NCBI RefSeq assembly: GCF_007858435.1
Contig: NZ_VIGW01000003.1
Span: 62,001 to 126,000 of the forward strand
Length of the DNA: 64,000 bases
Direction of reading: 5' to 3'
Source of the DNA: Tsukamurella asaccharolytica
GTDB lineage: Bacteria; Actinomycetota; Actinomycetes; Mycobacteriales; Mycobacteriaceae
The translations under genes were made by a program, and so were the position numbers. Position 1 is the first letter of the stretch; every line of letters begins with the position of its first letter. This document shows, in pieces, positions 1-7,876 of the stretch. The notes under the pieces are model-generated. The model worked only from the letters and a program-made list of their open reading frames with translations. It was not told the DNA's origin and searched no databases.

Positions 1-44
1 ACCCCCACAACGGGCGAAGCGGGCGAAAAGTTCCCCGCCCCCGG

Positions 45-107
45 CGATTGAACGACGTTATGGAGAGGAAACCCGCAGGTCGCGCTCTCCATAACGTCGT
101 TCAATCG
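45..107. terminator. Perfect 23-bp inverted repeat just after cobN
   Basis: Bases 45-67 and 85-107 are exact reverse complements, separated by a 17-base loop. The repeat ends three bases from the cobN stop codon at 110. A stem this long and perfect could terminate cobN transcription or stabilise its 3' end. There is no T-run immediately after it on the minus strand, so it is not a textbook intrinsic terminator. The arms are less GC-rich than the surroundings, and a recombination or protein-binding site is the alternative. Confidence 0.6.
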
Positions 108-109
108 AG

Positions 110-3100
110 TCAGCGGTCCTCGAGGTCGCCTTCGGTGTCGAGGTAGGCCTGCTGGAGGGCGGCGAGGAGCTCCGGGTCCGGCTCCTTCCACAGCTCGCGC
201 TGGGAGGCCTCGAGCAGGCGCTCGGCGATGCCGTGCAGGGCCCACGGATTCGACTCCTCCATGAACTTCCGGTTCTCGGGGTCGAGGACGTAGTTCTCGG
301 TGAGCTTCTCGTACATCCAGTCGGCCATCACGCCGGCGGTGGCGTCGAAGCCGAAGAGGTAGTCCACGGTCGCGGCCATCTCGAAGGCGCCCTTGTAGCC
401 GTGCCGGCGCATCGCCGCCATCCAGCGCGGGTTCACGACGCGGGCGCGGAAGACCCGGTTGGTCTCCTCGCTCAGGGTGCGGGTGCGCACCGAGTCCGGA
501 CGGGTCGAGTCGCCGACGTAGGCCTCGGGATCGGTGCCCGTGAGGTGGCGGACCGTCGCGACCATGCCGCCGTGGTACTGGAAGTAGTCGTCCGAGTCGG
601 CGATGTCGTGCTCGCGGGTGTCGATGTTCTTCGCGGCGACGTTGATCCGCCGGTACGCGGACCGCATGTCGTCCGCGGCGGGCGCACCGTCGAGCCCGCG
701 GCCGTAGGCGTAGCCGCACCATGCGGTGTAGACCTCCGCGAGGTCGGCGTCGCTGCGCCAGTTCTTCGAGTCGATGAGCTGCAGCAGGCCGGCGCCGTAG
801 GTGCCGGGCTTGGAGCCGAAGACGCGGGTCGTCGCCCGACGGGCGTCCCCGTGCTCGGCCAGGGCCGCGCGCGTGTGCGCGGCGACGTAGTTGGACTCGT
901 CCGGCTCGTCGAGCTGCGCGACCAGCTGGACGGCATCGTCGAGCATGGCCACGACGTGCGGGAAGGCGTCGCGGAAGAAGCCGGAGATGCGGACGGTCAC
1001 GTCGATGCGCGGGCGGCCCAGCTCCTGCAGGCCGATGACCTCCAGGCCGGAGACGCGGCGCGACTGCTCGTCCCACACCGGCGTCACGCCCAGGAGGGCC
1101 AGGACCTCCGCGATGTCGTCGCCCGCGGTCCGCATGGCCGAGGTGCCCCACACCGACAGCCCGACGGAGCGCGGGTACTCGCCGTGCTCGCCGAAGTACC
1201 GCGAGACCAGCGAGGCGGCCAACTCCTGACCCGTCGCCCACGCGAGCCGCGAGGGCACGGCTTTGGGATCGACGGAGTAGAAGTTGCGGCCCGTGGGCAG
1301 CACGTTGACCAGGCCGCGCAGCGGCGAGCCCGACGGTCCGGCGGGCACGAATCCGCCGGCCAGCGCGCGGAGCACGTGATCGATCTCGTCGCCGGTGCGG
1401 CGCAGCCGCGGCACGATCTCGGTCGCCGCGAAGTCGAGGATCTTCGCCACGGCCGGCTCGTCGGTGAGGCCCGCCATGGCCGACGGTGCCCACTCGGCGG
1501 CCGCCGCGGCGGCGACGAGCTCGCGGGCGCGGGCCTCGAACTCGTCGGTCCGCGCGCGCGATTCGGGCCCGCCCACCGAGCCCTCCTCGAGGCCGAGCGC
1601 TTCGCGCAGGCCGGGCGTGTGCACGGCGCCCGCCCACATCTGTTTGGCGCGCAGCATCGCGAGCACGAGATCGGTCTCGGCCTCGCCCGACGGTGCGGCG
1701 CCCAGGATGTGCAGGCCGTCGCGGATCTGGACGTCCTTGATCTCGCAGAGCCAGCCGTCGACGTGCAGGATCATGTCGTCGAAGGCGTCCTCGTCGGGCT
1801 GGTCGGTCAGGCCCAGGTCGTGGTCGAGCTTCGCCGCCTGCAGCAGCGTCCAGATCTGCTGGCGGATCATGGGCAGCTTCGCCGGGTCCAGGCTCTGCAC
1901 GTTGGCGTACTCGTCGAGGTGCTGCTCGAGGCGGGCGATGTCGCCGTAGCTTTCGGCGCGGGCCATCGGCGGGATGAGGTGGTCGACGAGCACCGCGTGG
2001 GCGCGCCGCTTCGCCTGCGTGCCCTCACCCGGGTCGTTGACCAGGAACGGATAGATCAGCGGCAGGTCGCCGAGCGCGGCGTCCGTGCCGCAGGACGCGG
2101 ACATGCCGAGCGTCTTCCCGGGCAGCCATTCGAGGTTGCCGTGCTTGCCGAGGTGGATCACCGCGTCGGCGCCGAAACCGTGCTCGCGGTCGGCGACCCA
2201 GCGGTAGCTGGCCAGGTAGTGGTGGCTCGGCGGCAGATCGGGGTCGTGGTAGATCGCGACGGGGTTCTCGCCGAAGCCGCGGGGCGGCTGCACCATCACC
2301 GTGAGGTTGCCGAACCGCAGCGCGGCGATCGCGATGTCGCCCGCGGCCGTGGTGAACAGCCCGCCGGGCGCCTCGCCCCAGTGCTCGGTCACCGCGTCGC
2401 GCAGGTCCTCCGGCAGCGTCGCGAACCAGGCGCGGTACGTCGCGGGGTCGACGGTGACCTCGCTCCCGTCGAGCCGCTCGTCGGAGAGCCAGTCCGGGTC
2501 CTGGCCGCCACGGGCGATGACGGCGTGGATGAACGCGTCCGAGTCGTCGGCCTCCAGCCCGGGGATATCCGGGGTGGCGCCGGGCCCCTTGCCCAGGTCG
2601 TAGCCCGCGGCCGCGAGCCGGCGGATCAGCTCGAGGGCCGACTGCGGCGTGTCCAGTCCGACGGCGTTGCCGATGCGGGCGTGCTTGGTGGGGTACGCCG
2701 AGAGCATGAGCGCGATGCGCTTCTCGGCGTTCGGGATGGACCGCAGCCGCGCGTGGCGCAGCGCGAGGCCCGCGACCCGGGCGGCGCGCTCGGCGTCCGG
2801 CACGTACGCGGGCAGCCCGTCGTCGCCGATCTCCTTGAAGGAGAAGGGCACGGTGATGATGCGGCCGTCGAACTCGGGGATCGCCACCTGCGTCGCCACG
2901 TCGAGCGGGCTGAGGCCGTCGTCGCTGCCCTCCCACTGCGCACGCGACGTGGTGAGTGCCAGGGCCTGCAGGATCGGGATGTCGAGCGCCGCGAGACGGC
3001 CCACGTCCCAGGACTCGTCGTCGCCGCCCGCGGCCGCTCCCGCGGCGTTCACGCCGCCCGCGGCGAGCACTGTCACGACCAGGGCGTCGAGGCTTCCGAG

Positions 3101-3709
3101 TTCGGCGAAGAGGTCATCGTCGGCGGTGCGCAGCGAGGCGCAGAAGATCGGCACGGCCACCGCTCCGCGCGCCTCGATCGCCGCGGCCAGGGCGTCGATG
3201 TAGGCGGTGTTCCCCGCCAGGTGCTGGGCGCGGTAGTACAGCACTCCGATCCGCGGACCGTCGGTGGTTCCGGCCGTCGGGGGCCGCTCCACGATCCCCC
3301 ACTGCGGCGCCACGACGGGCGGCGCGAAGCCGTCGCCCGTGAGCAGGATCGTGTCGGAGAGGAAGTGGTACAGCTGCGTCAGATTGTCGGGGCCGCCCTC
3401 GGCGAGATAGGCGTGGGCCTGCGTGGCGACGCCGGCGGCCACCGTCGAGGCCTCCATGAGGTCGGCGTCGGGCGCCTGCTCCCCCGAGACCACGACGACC
3501 GGCGTGCCGCTCGCGGCGAGCGCGTCGAGGCCGCTCTCCCAGTACCGGCGCCCGCCGAGGATGCGGACCACCACGATGTCGGCGCCGTCGAGCAGGCCGG
3601 GCAGATCGAGGTCGACGCTGATCCGTGCGGGATTGGCCCAGCGGTAGTCGGCGCCGCTGGCCTTCGCGCTGAGGAGGTCGGTGTCCGAAGTGGAGAGGAG
3701 AAGGATCAC
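110..3709 (-). CDS. cobN: Cobaltochelatase subunit CobN
   Basis: Large ATP-dependent chelatase subunit that inserts cobalt into hydrogenobyrinic acid a,c-diamide in the aerobic cobalamin pathway, working with CobS and CobT-type AAA subunits that are not in this window. At 1199 residues it has the normal CobN/Mg-chelatase H-subunit length, and the family motif HLGKHGNLEWLPGK is present near residue 520. The start is a GTG at 3709 with a TAGGGT -10 box seven bases upstream, which suggests a leaderless mRNA. It is the first of seven cob genes in the window but is separated from cobG by an unrelated TetR/KAS III module. No B12 riboswitch is visible upstream. A ChlH/BchH Mg-chelatase is very unlikely given the cob neighbours. 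Confidence 0.95.
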   Translation of the reverse strand: MILLLSTSDTDLLSAKASGADYRWANPARISVDLDLPGLLDGADIVVVRILGGRRYWESGLDALAASGTPVVVVSGEQAPDADLMEASTVAAGVATQAHAYLAEGGPDNLTQLYHFLSDTILLTGDGFAPPVVAPQWGIVERPPTAGTTDGPRIGVLYYRAQHLAGNTAYIDALAAAIEARGAVAVPIFCASLRTADDDLFAELGSLDALVVTVLAAGGVNAAGAAAGGDDESWDVGRLAALDIPILQALALTTSRAQWEGSDDGLSPLDVATQVAIPEFDGRIITVPFSFKEIGDDGLPAYVPDAERAARVAGLALRHARLRSIPNAEKRIALMLSAYPTKHARIGNAVGLDTPQSALELIRRLAAAGYDLGKGPGATPDIPGLEADDSDAFIHAVIARGGQDPDWLSDERLDGSEVTVDPATYRAWFATLPEDLRDAVTEHWGEAPGGLFTTAAGDIAIAALRFGNLTVMVQPPRGFGENPVAIYHDPDLPPSHHYLASYRWVADREHGFGADAVIHLGKHGNLEWLPGKTLGMSASCGTDAALGDLPLIYPFLVNDPGEGTQAKRRAHAVLVDHLIPPMARAESYGDIARLEQHLDEYANVQSLDPAKLPMIRQQIWTLLQAAKLDHDLGLTDQPDEDAFDDMILHVDGWLCEIKDVQIRDGLHILGAAPSGEAETDLVLAMLRAKQMWAGAVHTPGLREALGLEEGSVGGPESRARTDEFEARARELVAAAAAAEWAPSAMAGLTDEPAVAKILDFAATEIVPRLRRTGDEIDHVLRALAGGFVPAGPSGSPLRGLVNVLPTGRNFYSVDPKAVPSRLAWATGQELAASLVSRYFGEHGEYPRSVGLSVWGTSAMRTAGDDIAEVLALLGVTPVWDEQSRRVSGLEVIGLQELGRPRIDVTVRISGFFRDAFPHVVAMLDDAVQLVAQLDEPDESNYVAAHTRAALAEHGDARRATTRVFGSKPGTYGAGLLQLIDSKNWRSDADLAEVYTAWCGYAYGRGLDGAPAADDMRSAYRRINVAAKNIDTREHDIADSDDYFQYHGGMVATVRHLTGTDPEAYVGDSTRPDSVRTRTLSEETNRVFRARVVNPRWMAAMRRHGYKGAFEMAATVDYLFGFDATAGVMADWMYEKLTENYVLDPENRKFMEESNPWALHGIAERLLEASQRELWKEPDPELLAALQQAYLDTEGDLEDR

Positions 3710-3716
3710 CTCACCA

Positions 3717-3722
3717 ACCCTA
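3717..3722 (-). promoter_or_regulatory. Leaderless -10 box for cobN
   Basis: TAGGGT on the minus strand, followed by seven bases and then the GTG start at 3709. The match to TANNNT at leaderless spacing supports this start codon. Confidence 0.5.
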
Positions 3723-3824
3723 ACGGGCGCCGATCCGGGCGATCGTGCCCGCGTCGGCGGACGATGAACGATGCCCGAGTCGGTCGACTTCCACGCACCC
3801 CGCGCCCTGACGACCGGCAGTGCC

Positions 3825-4307
3825 TCAGAGCACGGCGCCGTGCATGACGATGCCGGGCGCGGCCGCGTCCACGAGGTCGGTACCGGCCTCGTCGCCGCCC
3901 GCGTAGGCGACGACGCTCGAGGTCTCGATGCGGGTCTTGCCGTCCACCCGCACGACGCAGTCCACGGTGAACAGGTCGATCCCCGCCCGCGTGACGCGGT
4001 CGGAGATCCGGGCGCCCAGCGACGCGACGTCGCCGATCCGGATCGGCTCCACCTGGCGGACAGTCTGCGAGACGTGGAGCAGCCGGCCGACGTTGAAGTC
4101 CGGGATCTGCTCGGCCAGCATCCGCGCGGCGAGCTTGAAGACGGGGTCGGCCACCATGAGCGGGGGCACCGGCGTGTCCCGCGGAATGATCCGGCTGCTG
4201 GCGTAGGGCACGTGCGGCGAGCGGGTGGCGCGGCCGTAGGACCGCAGGCTCTCCCTTTCGACGGTGTAGCAGTCGTCCAGCCAGTGGGTGAAGTCGCCGT
4301 CGGTCAT
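3825..4307 (-). CDS. FAS1-like (MaoC-type hot-dog) dehydratase domain protein
   Basis: A 160-residue protein resembling the N-terminal, FAS1-like dehydratase half of HadA/HadC-type hot-dog proteins (segments such as PPLMVADPVFKLAA and LLHVSQTVRQVEPIRIGD). Such domains bind beta-hydroxyacyl or enoyl thioesters, and many need a partner subunit for catalysis. The start codon overlaps the TetR stop by four bases (ATGA), so the two are translationally coupled. With the divergent KAS III gene it forms a small fatty-acyl module under likely TetR control. I see no clear catalytic Asp/His motif, so it could be a binding or partner subunit. The exact substrate is unknown. Confidence 0.65.
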   Translation of the reverse strand: MTDGDFTHWLDDCYTVERESLRSYGRATRSPHVPYASSRIIPRDTPVPPLMVADPVFKLAARMLAEQIPDFNVGRLLHVSQTVRQVEPIRIGDVASLGARISDRVTRAGIDLFTVDCVVRVDGKTRIETSSVVAYAGGDEAGTDLVDAAAPGIVMHGAVL

Positions 4308-4921
4308 TCGGCGACTGTAGCGCCCCGCACCGCGTCGGGAGCCGTCATCGTCAGGTCGAGGAGGGCCATCATCGAGTGATAGACGTCGGTGAGCGGGTAG
4401 ATGTCACGGGCCGCGCGGGCGCGGGCGACGGCGCCCTCGATCGAGCTCATGAAGACGGAGGCGAAGACCAGCGCGCCGCGCTCCTCGACTCCGTACTCGA
4501 CCAGCGCCGTGGCGAACCGGCGTTCGCACTCGGTGTACGCCGCGGTCGCGGCGTCCTGGACGCGCGGCGCACCGTCGGCGAGGGCGGCCGCGAGCAGCGG
4601 GCACCCCACCTGGAACTCGGACCGCACGAGGACCCGCTTCCACAGCTCGATGAACCGTCCGATCCACTCGCGCGGTTCGCCCTTGCTGGTCGCGGCGTCG
4701 ATGTAGCGCAGCAGCCGGCGGCCGGCGAGCGACGTGGACGCTTCCACCAGCTCCGCCTTGCCGCCCGGGAAGTACTGGTACAGCGAGTTCTTGGAGGCCT
4801 GCGACTGCGCGGTGAGTTCGGCGAGGCCGGCATCGGCGAAGCCGTGCCTGCCGACGAGGTTGAGCGCTGTGTTGACCAGCCGGACCCGGGGGCGGGGGCG
4901 CGGCTTGGGGGCGGCGGACAT
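4304..4921 (-). CDS. TetR/AcrR family transcriptional regulator
   Basis: About 205 residues. The N-terminal helix-turn-helix includes LVGRHGFADAGLAEL and SKNSLYQYFPGGKAELV, the usual TetR recognition-helix context, followed by an all-helical ligand-binding domain. The start at 4921 is chosen over an upstream ATG at 4984 because a GAGGAGGG Shine-Dalgarno sits about ten bases before it and the protein then starts near the family's normal N-terminus. It overlaps the downstream dehydratase gene by four bases. Two near-identical 16-bp palindromes lie between this gene and the divergent KAS III gene, so it probably represses both transcripts. The C-terminal architecture (cysteine in a GCPLLAA context) suits a small lipophilic or acyl ligand, but that is a guess. 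Confidence 0.88.
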   Translation of the reverse strand: MSAAPKPRPRPRVRLVNTALNLVGRHGFADAGLAELTAQSQASKNSLYQYFPGGKAELVEASTSLAGRRLLRYIDAATSKGEPREWIGRFIELWKRVLVRSEFQVGCPLLAAALADGAPRVQDAATAAYTECERRFATALVEYGVEERGALVFASVFMSSIEGAVARARAARDIYPLTDVYHSMMALLDLTMTAPDAVRGATVAE

Positions 4922-5005
4922 CGGGACCGGACCCTCCTCGACTCTTCGGAGCGACGATCCACCGCAGAGGTGGACTTTCGGCACGCAGGCGTGGCGGCGC
5001 TTGTT

Positions 5006-5021
5006 TGAACCGCTCGGTTCA
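5006..5021. promoter_or_regulatory. Putative TetR operator 1
   Basis: TGAACCGCTCGGTTCA has perfect 7-bp arms around a 2-base centre. It lies in the divergent intergenic region, 85 bases upstream of the tetR start. It would fall between a possible -35 (TTGTTT, 5001-5006) and -10 (TACCAA, 5025-5030) of the rightward promoter. Confidence 0.7.
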
Positions 5022-5041
5022 TGTTACCAATGACGAATCGG

Positions 5042-5057
5042 TGAACCGAATGGTTCA
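5042..5057. promoter_or_regulatory. Putative TetR operator 2
   Basis: TGAACCGAATGGTTCA shares the outer 6-bp arms and total 16-bp length of operator 1. It is 36 bases downstream of operator 1, start to start, and ends 33 bases before the KAS III ATG. Confidence 0.68.
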
Positions 5058-5090
5058 TCCCGTCGTCCCTTCGAACGGAGAACCTCTCGC

Positions 5091-6158
5091 ATGACCGCGC
5101 CCGCCCGGATCGCCCCTCCCGCCCCCGCTGAGCAGTCCAACGTCAGCTACCTCGGGATCGGCGCCTACCGACCGCGGCGGGTGGTGCCCAACTCGGAGAT
5201 CGTCGACAAGATCGACTCGAGCGACGAGTGGATCAAGACCCGTTCGGGCATCGAGTCGCGCCACTTCGCCGAGGACGACGAGACCATCCTCTCGATGTCG
5301 GTCAAGGCCGCCGAGCGTGCGGTGAAGGCGTCGGGCATCGATCCGCAGCAGATCGATTGCGTCATCTCCGCCACCAATACGCGCCTGGAGCTCGGCCCGT
5401 CGCTGGCTCCGCAGATCGCCAAGGAGCTGGGCCGCGTCGGCATCCCCGCCTTCGACATCACGGCGGGCTGCTCCGGCTTCACCACCGCCGCCGCCGTCGG
5501 CACCGACCTGATCCGGGCCGGCACCGCCAAGTACGTGGTGGTCGTGGGCGTCGAGCGCCTCTCGGACCTCATCTCGCCCGAGGACCGCACCTGCGCGTTC
5601 ATCTTCGCCGACGGGGCCGGCGCCGCCGTCCTCGGACCGTCCGAGGAGGTGGGCATCTCCCAGGTGTCGTGGGGCGCCGACGGCGACTTCACCACCGCGA
5701 TCTACCAGGACAAGGACTTCGGCACCTACTTCGACGAGGTCCACGCCTTCCGCGACGACACCGCGGGGACCGAGGCGCCGGTCCGCCCGTTCCTGCGCAT
5801 GGAGGGCCGCAAGGTCTTCCGCTGGGCGGCGACCGCGCTGCTGCCGGCCTGCCTAGAGGCGCTCAAGCTCGCCGGCATCACGTCGAAGGACATCGACGTC
5901 TTCGTGCCGCACCAGGCCAACCTGCGGATCACCCAGGTCCTCATCAAGGCGCTCGAACTGCGCGACGACTGTGTGGTCGCCGAGGACATCGTGACCACCG
6001 GCAACACGTCCGCGGCGTCGATCCCGCTCGCCGTCGAGGAACTGCTGCGCACGGGCAAGGCCCGGCCCGGGCAGACCGCCCTCGTCATGGCCTTCGGCTC
6101 CGGCCTGGCCTACGCCGGCCACGTCATCACCCTGCCGCCGGTCCACGTCGAGGACTGA
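5091..6158 (+). CDS. Beta-ketoacyl-ACP synthase III family protein (FabH-like)
   Basis: A 355-residue KAS III enzyme that would condense an acyl-CoA starter with malonyl-ACP. The catalytic triad is visible: Cys127 in AGCSGF, His274 in VPHQANLRI and Asn305 in GNTSAAS. The N-terminal segment GIGAYRPRRVVPNSEI and DEWIKTRSGIESRH is typical of FabH. It is divergent from the TetR gene, with operator 2 immediately upstream, and its TGA overlaps the apparent start of cobG. Housekeeping fabH normally sits elsewhere in Mycobacteriales genomes, so this is probably a dedicated paralogue that works with the adjacent hot-dog dehydratase. It could be a thiolase-fold enzyme with a different starter; the residues do not show the substrate. 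Confidence 0.88.
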   Translation: MTAPARIAPPAPAEQSNVSYLGIGAYRPRRVVPNSEIVDKIDSSDEWIKTRSGIESRHFAEDDETILSMSVKAAERAVKASGIDPQQIDCVISATNTRLELGPSLAPQIAKELGRVGIPAFDITAGCSGFTTAAAVGTDLIRAGTAKYVVVVGVERLSDLISPEDRTCAFIFADGAGAAVLGPSEEVGISQVSWGADGDFTTAIYQDKDFGTYFDEVHAFRDDTAGTEAPVRPFLRMEGRKVFRWAATALLPACLEALKLAGITSKDIDVFVPHQANLRITQVLIKALELRDDCVVAEDIVTTGNTSAASIPLAVEELLRTGKARPGQTALVMAFGSGLAYAGHVITLPPVHVED

Positions 6159-7231
6159 TCGCACTGCAGCCGAAGCAGCCCGACTCCTGCCCGGGTGTCC
6201 TGCGGCCGCACCAGGCGGCCGACGGGGCCCTGGCGCGGGTTCGGCTGCCCGGCGGCGCGCTGGAGCCCCCGCAGCTCGACGTGCTCGCGGAGATCGCCGG
6301 CGCGGAGCCGATCGAGCTGACCTCGCGCGGCAACGTGCAGCTGCGCGGGGTCGCCGATCTCGACGCCGCGCGCGAGCGCCTCACCGCGGCGGGGCTCCTG
6401 CCCTCGCCGACGCACGAGCGGGTGCGCAACATCGTCGCCTCGCCGCTCTCGGGTGAGCTCCGGGGGACCGCCGCGGCGCTCGACCGGGCGCTGAGGGCTC
6501 GCGCCGAGCTCGCCGCGCTCCCGGGACGGTTCCTCTTCGCCCTCGACGACGGTGCCGGTGACGTCGCGGCCCTCGCCGCGGACGCCGAGATCCGGGACGG
6601 CGTGCTGCATCTCGACGGACACCCGACCGACCTGGCGGCCACAGTGGACAGGCTGCTCGACGTGGCGCAGGCCTTCCTCGACCTCCGCGCCGACGAGTGG
6701 CGCCTGCGCGACCTGCCCGACGGTGCCCGCCGCATCGCCGCCGCGCTCGGTGGCACGGTGACCGGTCCGCGTGCGGTCCCGTCGCCCCCGATGCCGCCCC
6801 CCGTCGGCTGGTTCGATCGCCCCGATGCGACGGTGACGCTCGGTATGGGCGTTCCGCTCGGCCGACTCGACCCGCGGACGGCGCGGTTCGTCGCCGCCGT
6901 CGACCACCCGATCACGATCACGCCGTGGCGGACGCTGCACCTGCACGGCCTGGAGGAGGGCGTCGCGGAGACGGTGGTGCGCGTGCTGGCGCCGATGGGA
7001 CTGATCTTCGACGCGGCCGCGCCGCTGCTGCGCGTGAGCGCCTGCGTCGGCGACCACGGCTGCGCCCGCGCGCAGGGCGACGCACTCGCGCACGCCGCAG
7101 GCCTCGCCGCAGGTACCTACGGCGGGATCGACCACGACGAGCGCGTGCACGTCGTGGCCTGCGAGCGCGGTTGCGGCGCGCCCCCGGGCGAACACCGACG
7201 GGTGATCGTGACCGGGAAGCCCGACGAATAG
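6155..7231 (+). CDS. cobG: Precorrin-3B synthase CobG
   Basis: Iron-sulfur, oxygen-dependent ring-contraction enzyme of aerobic cobalamin synthesis, related to sulfite/nitrite reductases. The N-terminal motif CPGVLRPHQAADGALARVRL matches the family. The 4Fe-4S/siroheme-type cysteines are seen as C-x5-C (CVGDHGC) and C-x3-C (CERGC) near the C-terminus. The start is odd: no ATG, GTG or TTG lies in frame near the conserved N-terminus. A CTG at 6155 overlaps the preceding TGA, another CTG lies at 6164, and the first GTG (6281) would delete the conserved motif. I annotate the CTG at 6155, which gives about 358 residues, close to the family length. Translation probably depends on coupling to the KAS III gene. 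Confidence 0.85.
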   Translation: MIALQPKQPDSCPGVLRPHQAADGALARVRLPGGALEPPQLDVLAEIAGAEPIELTSRGNVQLRGVADLDAARERLTAAGLLPSPTHERVRNIVASPLSGELRGTAAALDRALRARAELAALPGRFLFALDDGAGDVAALAADAEIRDGVLHLDGHPTDLAATVDRLLDVAQAFLDLRADEWRLRDLPDGARRIAAALGGTVTGPRAVPSPPMPPPVGWFDRPDATVTLGMGVPLGRLDPRTARFVAAVDHPITITPWRTLHLHGLEEGVAETVVRVLAPMGLIFDAAAPLLRVSACVGDHGCARAQGDALAHAAGLAAGTYGGIDHDERVHVVACERGCGAPPGEHRRVIVTGKPDE

Positions 7232-7234
7232 ACT
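7229..7234 (+). promoter_or_regulatory. Leaderless -10 box for cobH inside the cobG stop codon
   Basis: TAGACT, whose first three bases are the cobG stop codon, is followed by six bases and then the cobH GTG at 7241. This would give cobHIJ an internal promoter. Confidence 0.4.
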
Positions 7235-7240
7235 TCCCGG

Positions 7241-7876
7241 GTGCACGAATACCTCACCGACGGCGCCGAGATCTACCGGCGATCGTTCGCCACGATCCGC
7301 GCCGAGGCCGATCTCGGCGCACTCGCCGCGGACGCGGAGACGGTGGCCGTCCGCATGATCCACGCCGCCGGCCAGACGGACCTCGATCGCGATATCCGCA
7401 TCTCGTCGGGCGCCGTCGCCGCGGGACGGGCGGCGTTGCGCGCCGGGGCGCCGATCCTCACCGACGCGAACATGGTAATGCAGGGTGTGACTCGCGCGCG
7501 TCTGCCCGCGGACAACGAGGTGCTGTGCCTGCTGCGCGATCCGCGCGTGCCCGCGCTGGCCACCGAGATCGGGAACACGCGCAGCGCCGCGGCGCTGCAG
7601 CTGTGGGGTGCACGGATGGAGGGCGCGGTGGTCGCGATCGGCAACGCGCCGACCGCCCTGTTCCACCTGCTCGACCTGCTCGGGGCGGGCGCGCCCAAAC
7701 CCGCAGTGATCGTGGGGATCCCCGTCGGTTTCATCGGCGCCGCCGAGTCGAAGGACGCGCTGGTCGCCGAGGCCGCCGGGCTGGGCGTGGAGTACATCAC
7801 CGTGCTGGGTCGCCGCGGCGGCAGCGCGATCACGGCGGCGGCGCTCAACGCGCTGGCGCGGGAGGAGGAGCTGTGA
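7241..7876 (+). CDS. cobH: Precorrin-8X methylmutase CobH
   Basis: A 211-residue enzyme that moves the C-11 methyl group to C-12, turning precorrin-8X into hydrogenobyrinic acid. The proposed catalytic histidine lies in RMIHAAGQTD near residue 41, and conserved blocks include TDANMVMQGV, IGNAPTALF and GIPVGFIGAAESK. The GTG start lies ten bases after the cobG stop and fits a leaderless -10 box. The stop overlaps the GTG of the next gene (GTGA), so cobH and cobIJ are coupled. Length and motifs are normal. Confidence 0.95.
   Translation: MHEYLTDGAEIYRRSFATIRAEADLGALAADAETVAVRMIHAAGQTDLDRDIRISSGAVAAGRAALRAGAPILTDANMVMQGVTRARLPADNEVLCLLRDPRVPALATEIGNTRSAAALQLWGARMEGAVVAIGNAPTALFHLLDLLGAGAPKPAVIVGIPVGFIGAAESKDALVAEAAGLGVEYITVLGRRGGSAITAAALNALAREEEL

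Noticed and set aside
3710-3824. Possible cobalamin riboswitch upstream of cobN (a GGCACTG-like string near 3815)
   Set aside because: The space is too short, the B12-box context is absent, and the cobN promoter appears leaderless. The region before metH likewise leaves no room.
233-3847. A 1204-codon open frame on the plus strand opposite cobN, and similar long frames opposite metH (47328-50009) and helY (21220-24432)
   Set aside because: They are antisense shadows created by high GC at third codon positions. Their translations are Arg/Gly/Val/His-rich with no recognisable domain, while the opposite strand encodes full-length known proteins.
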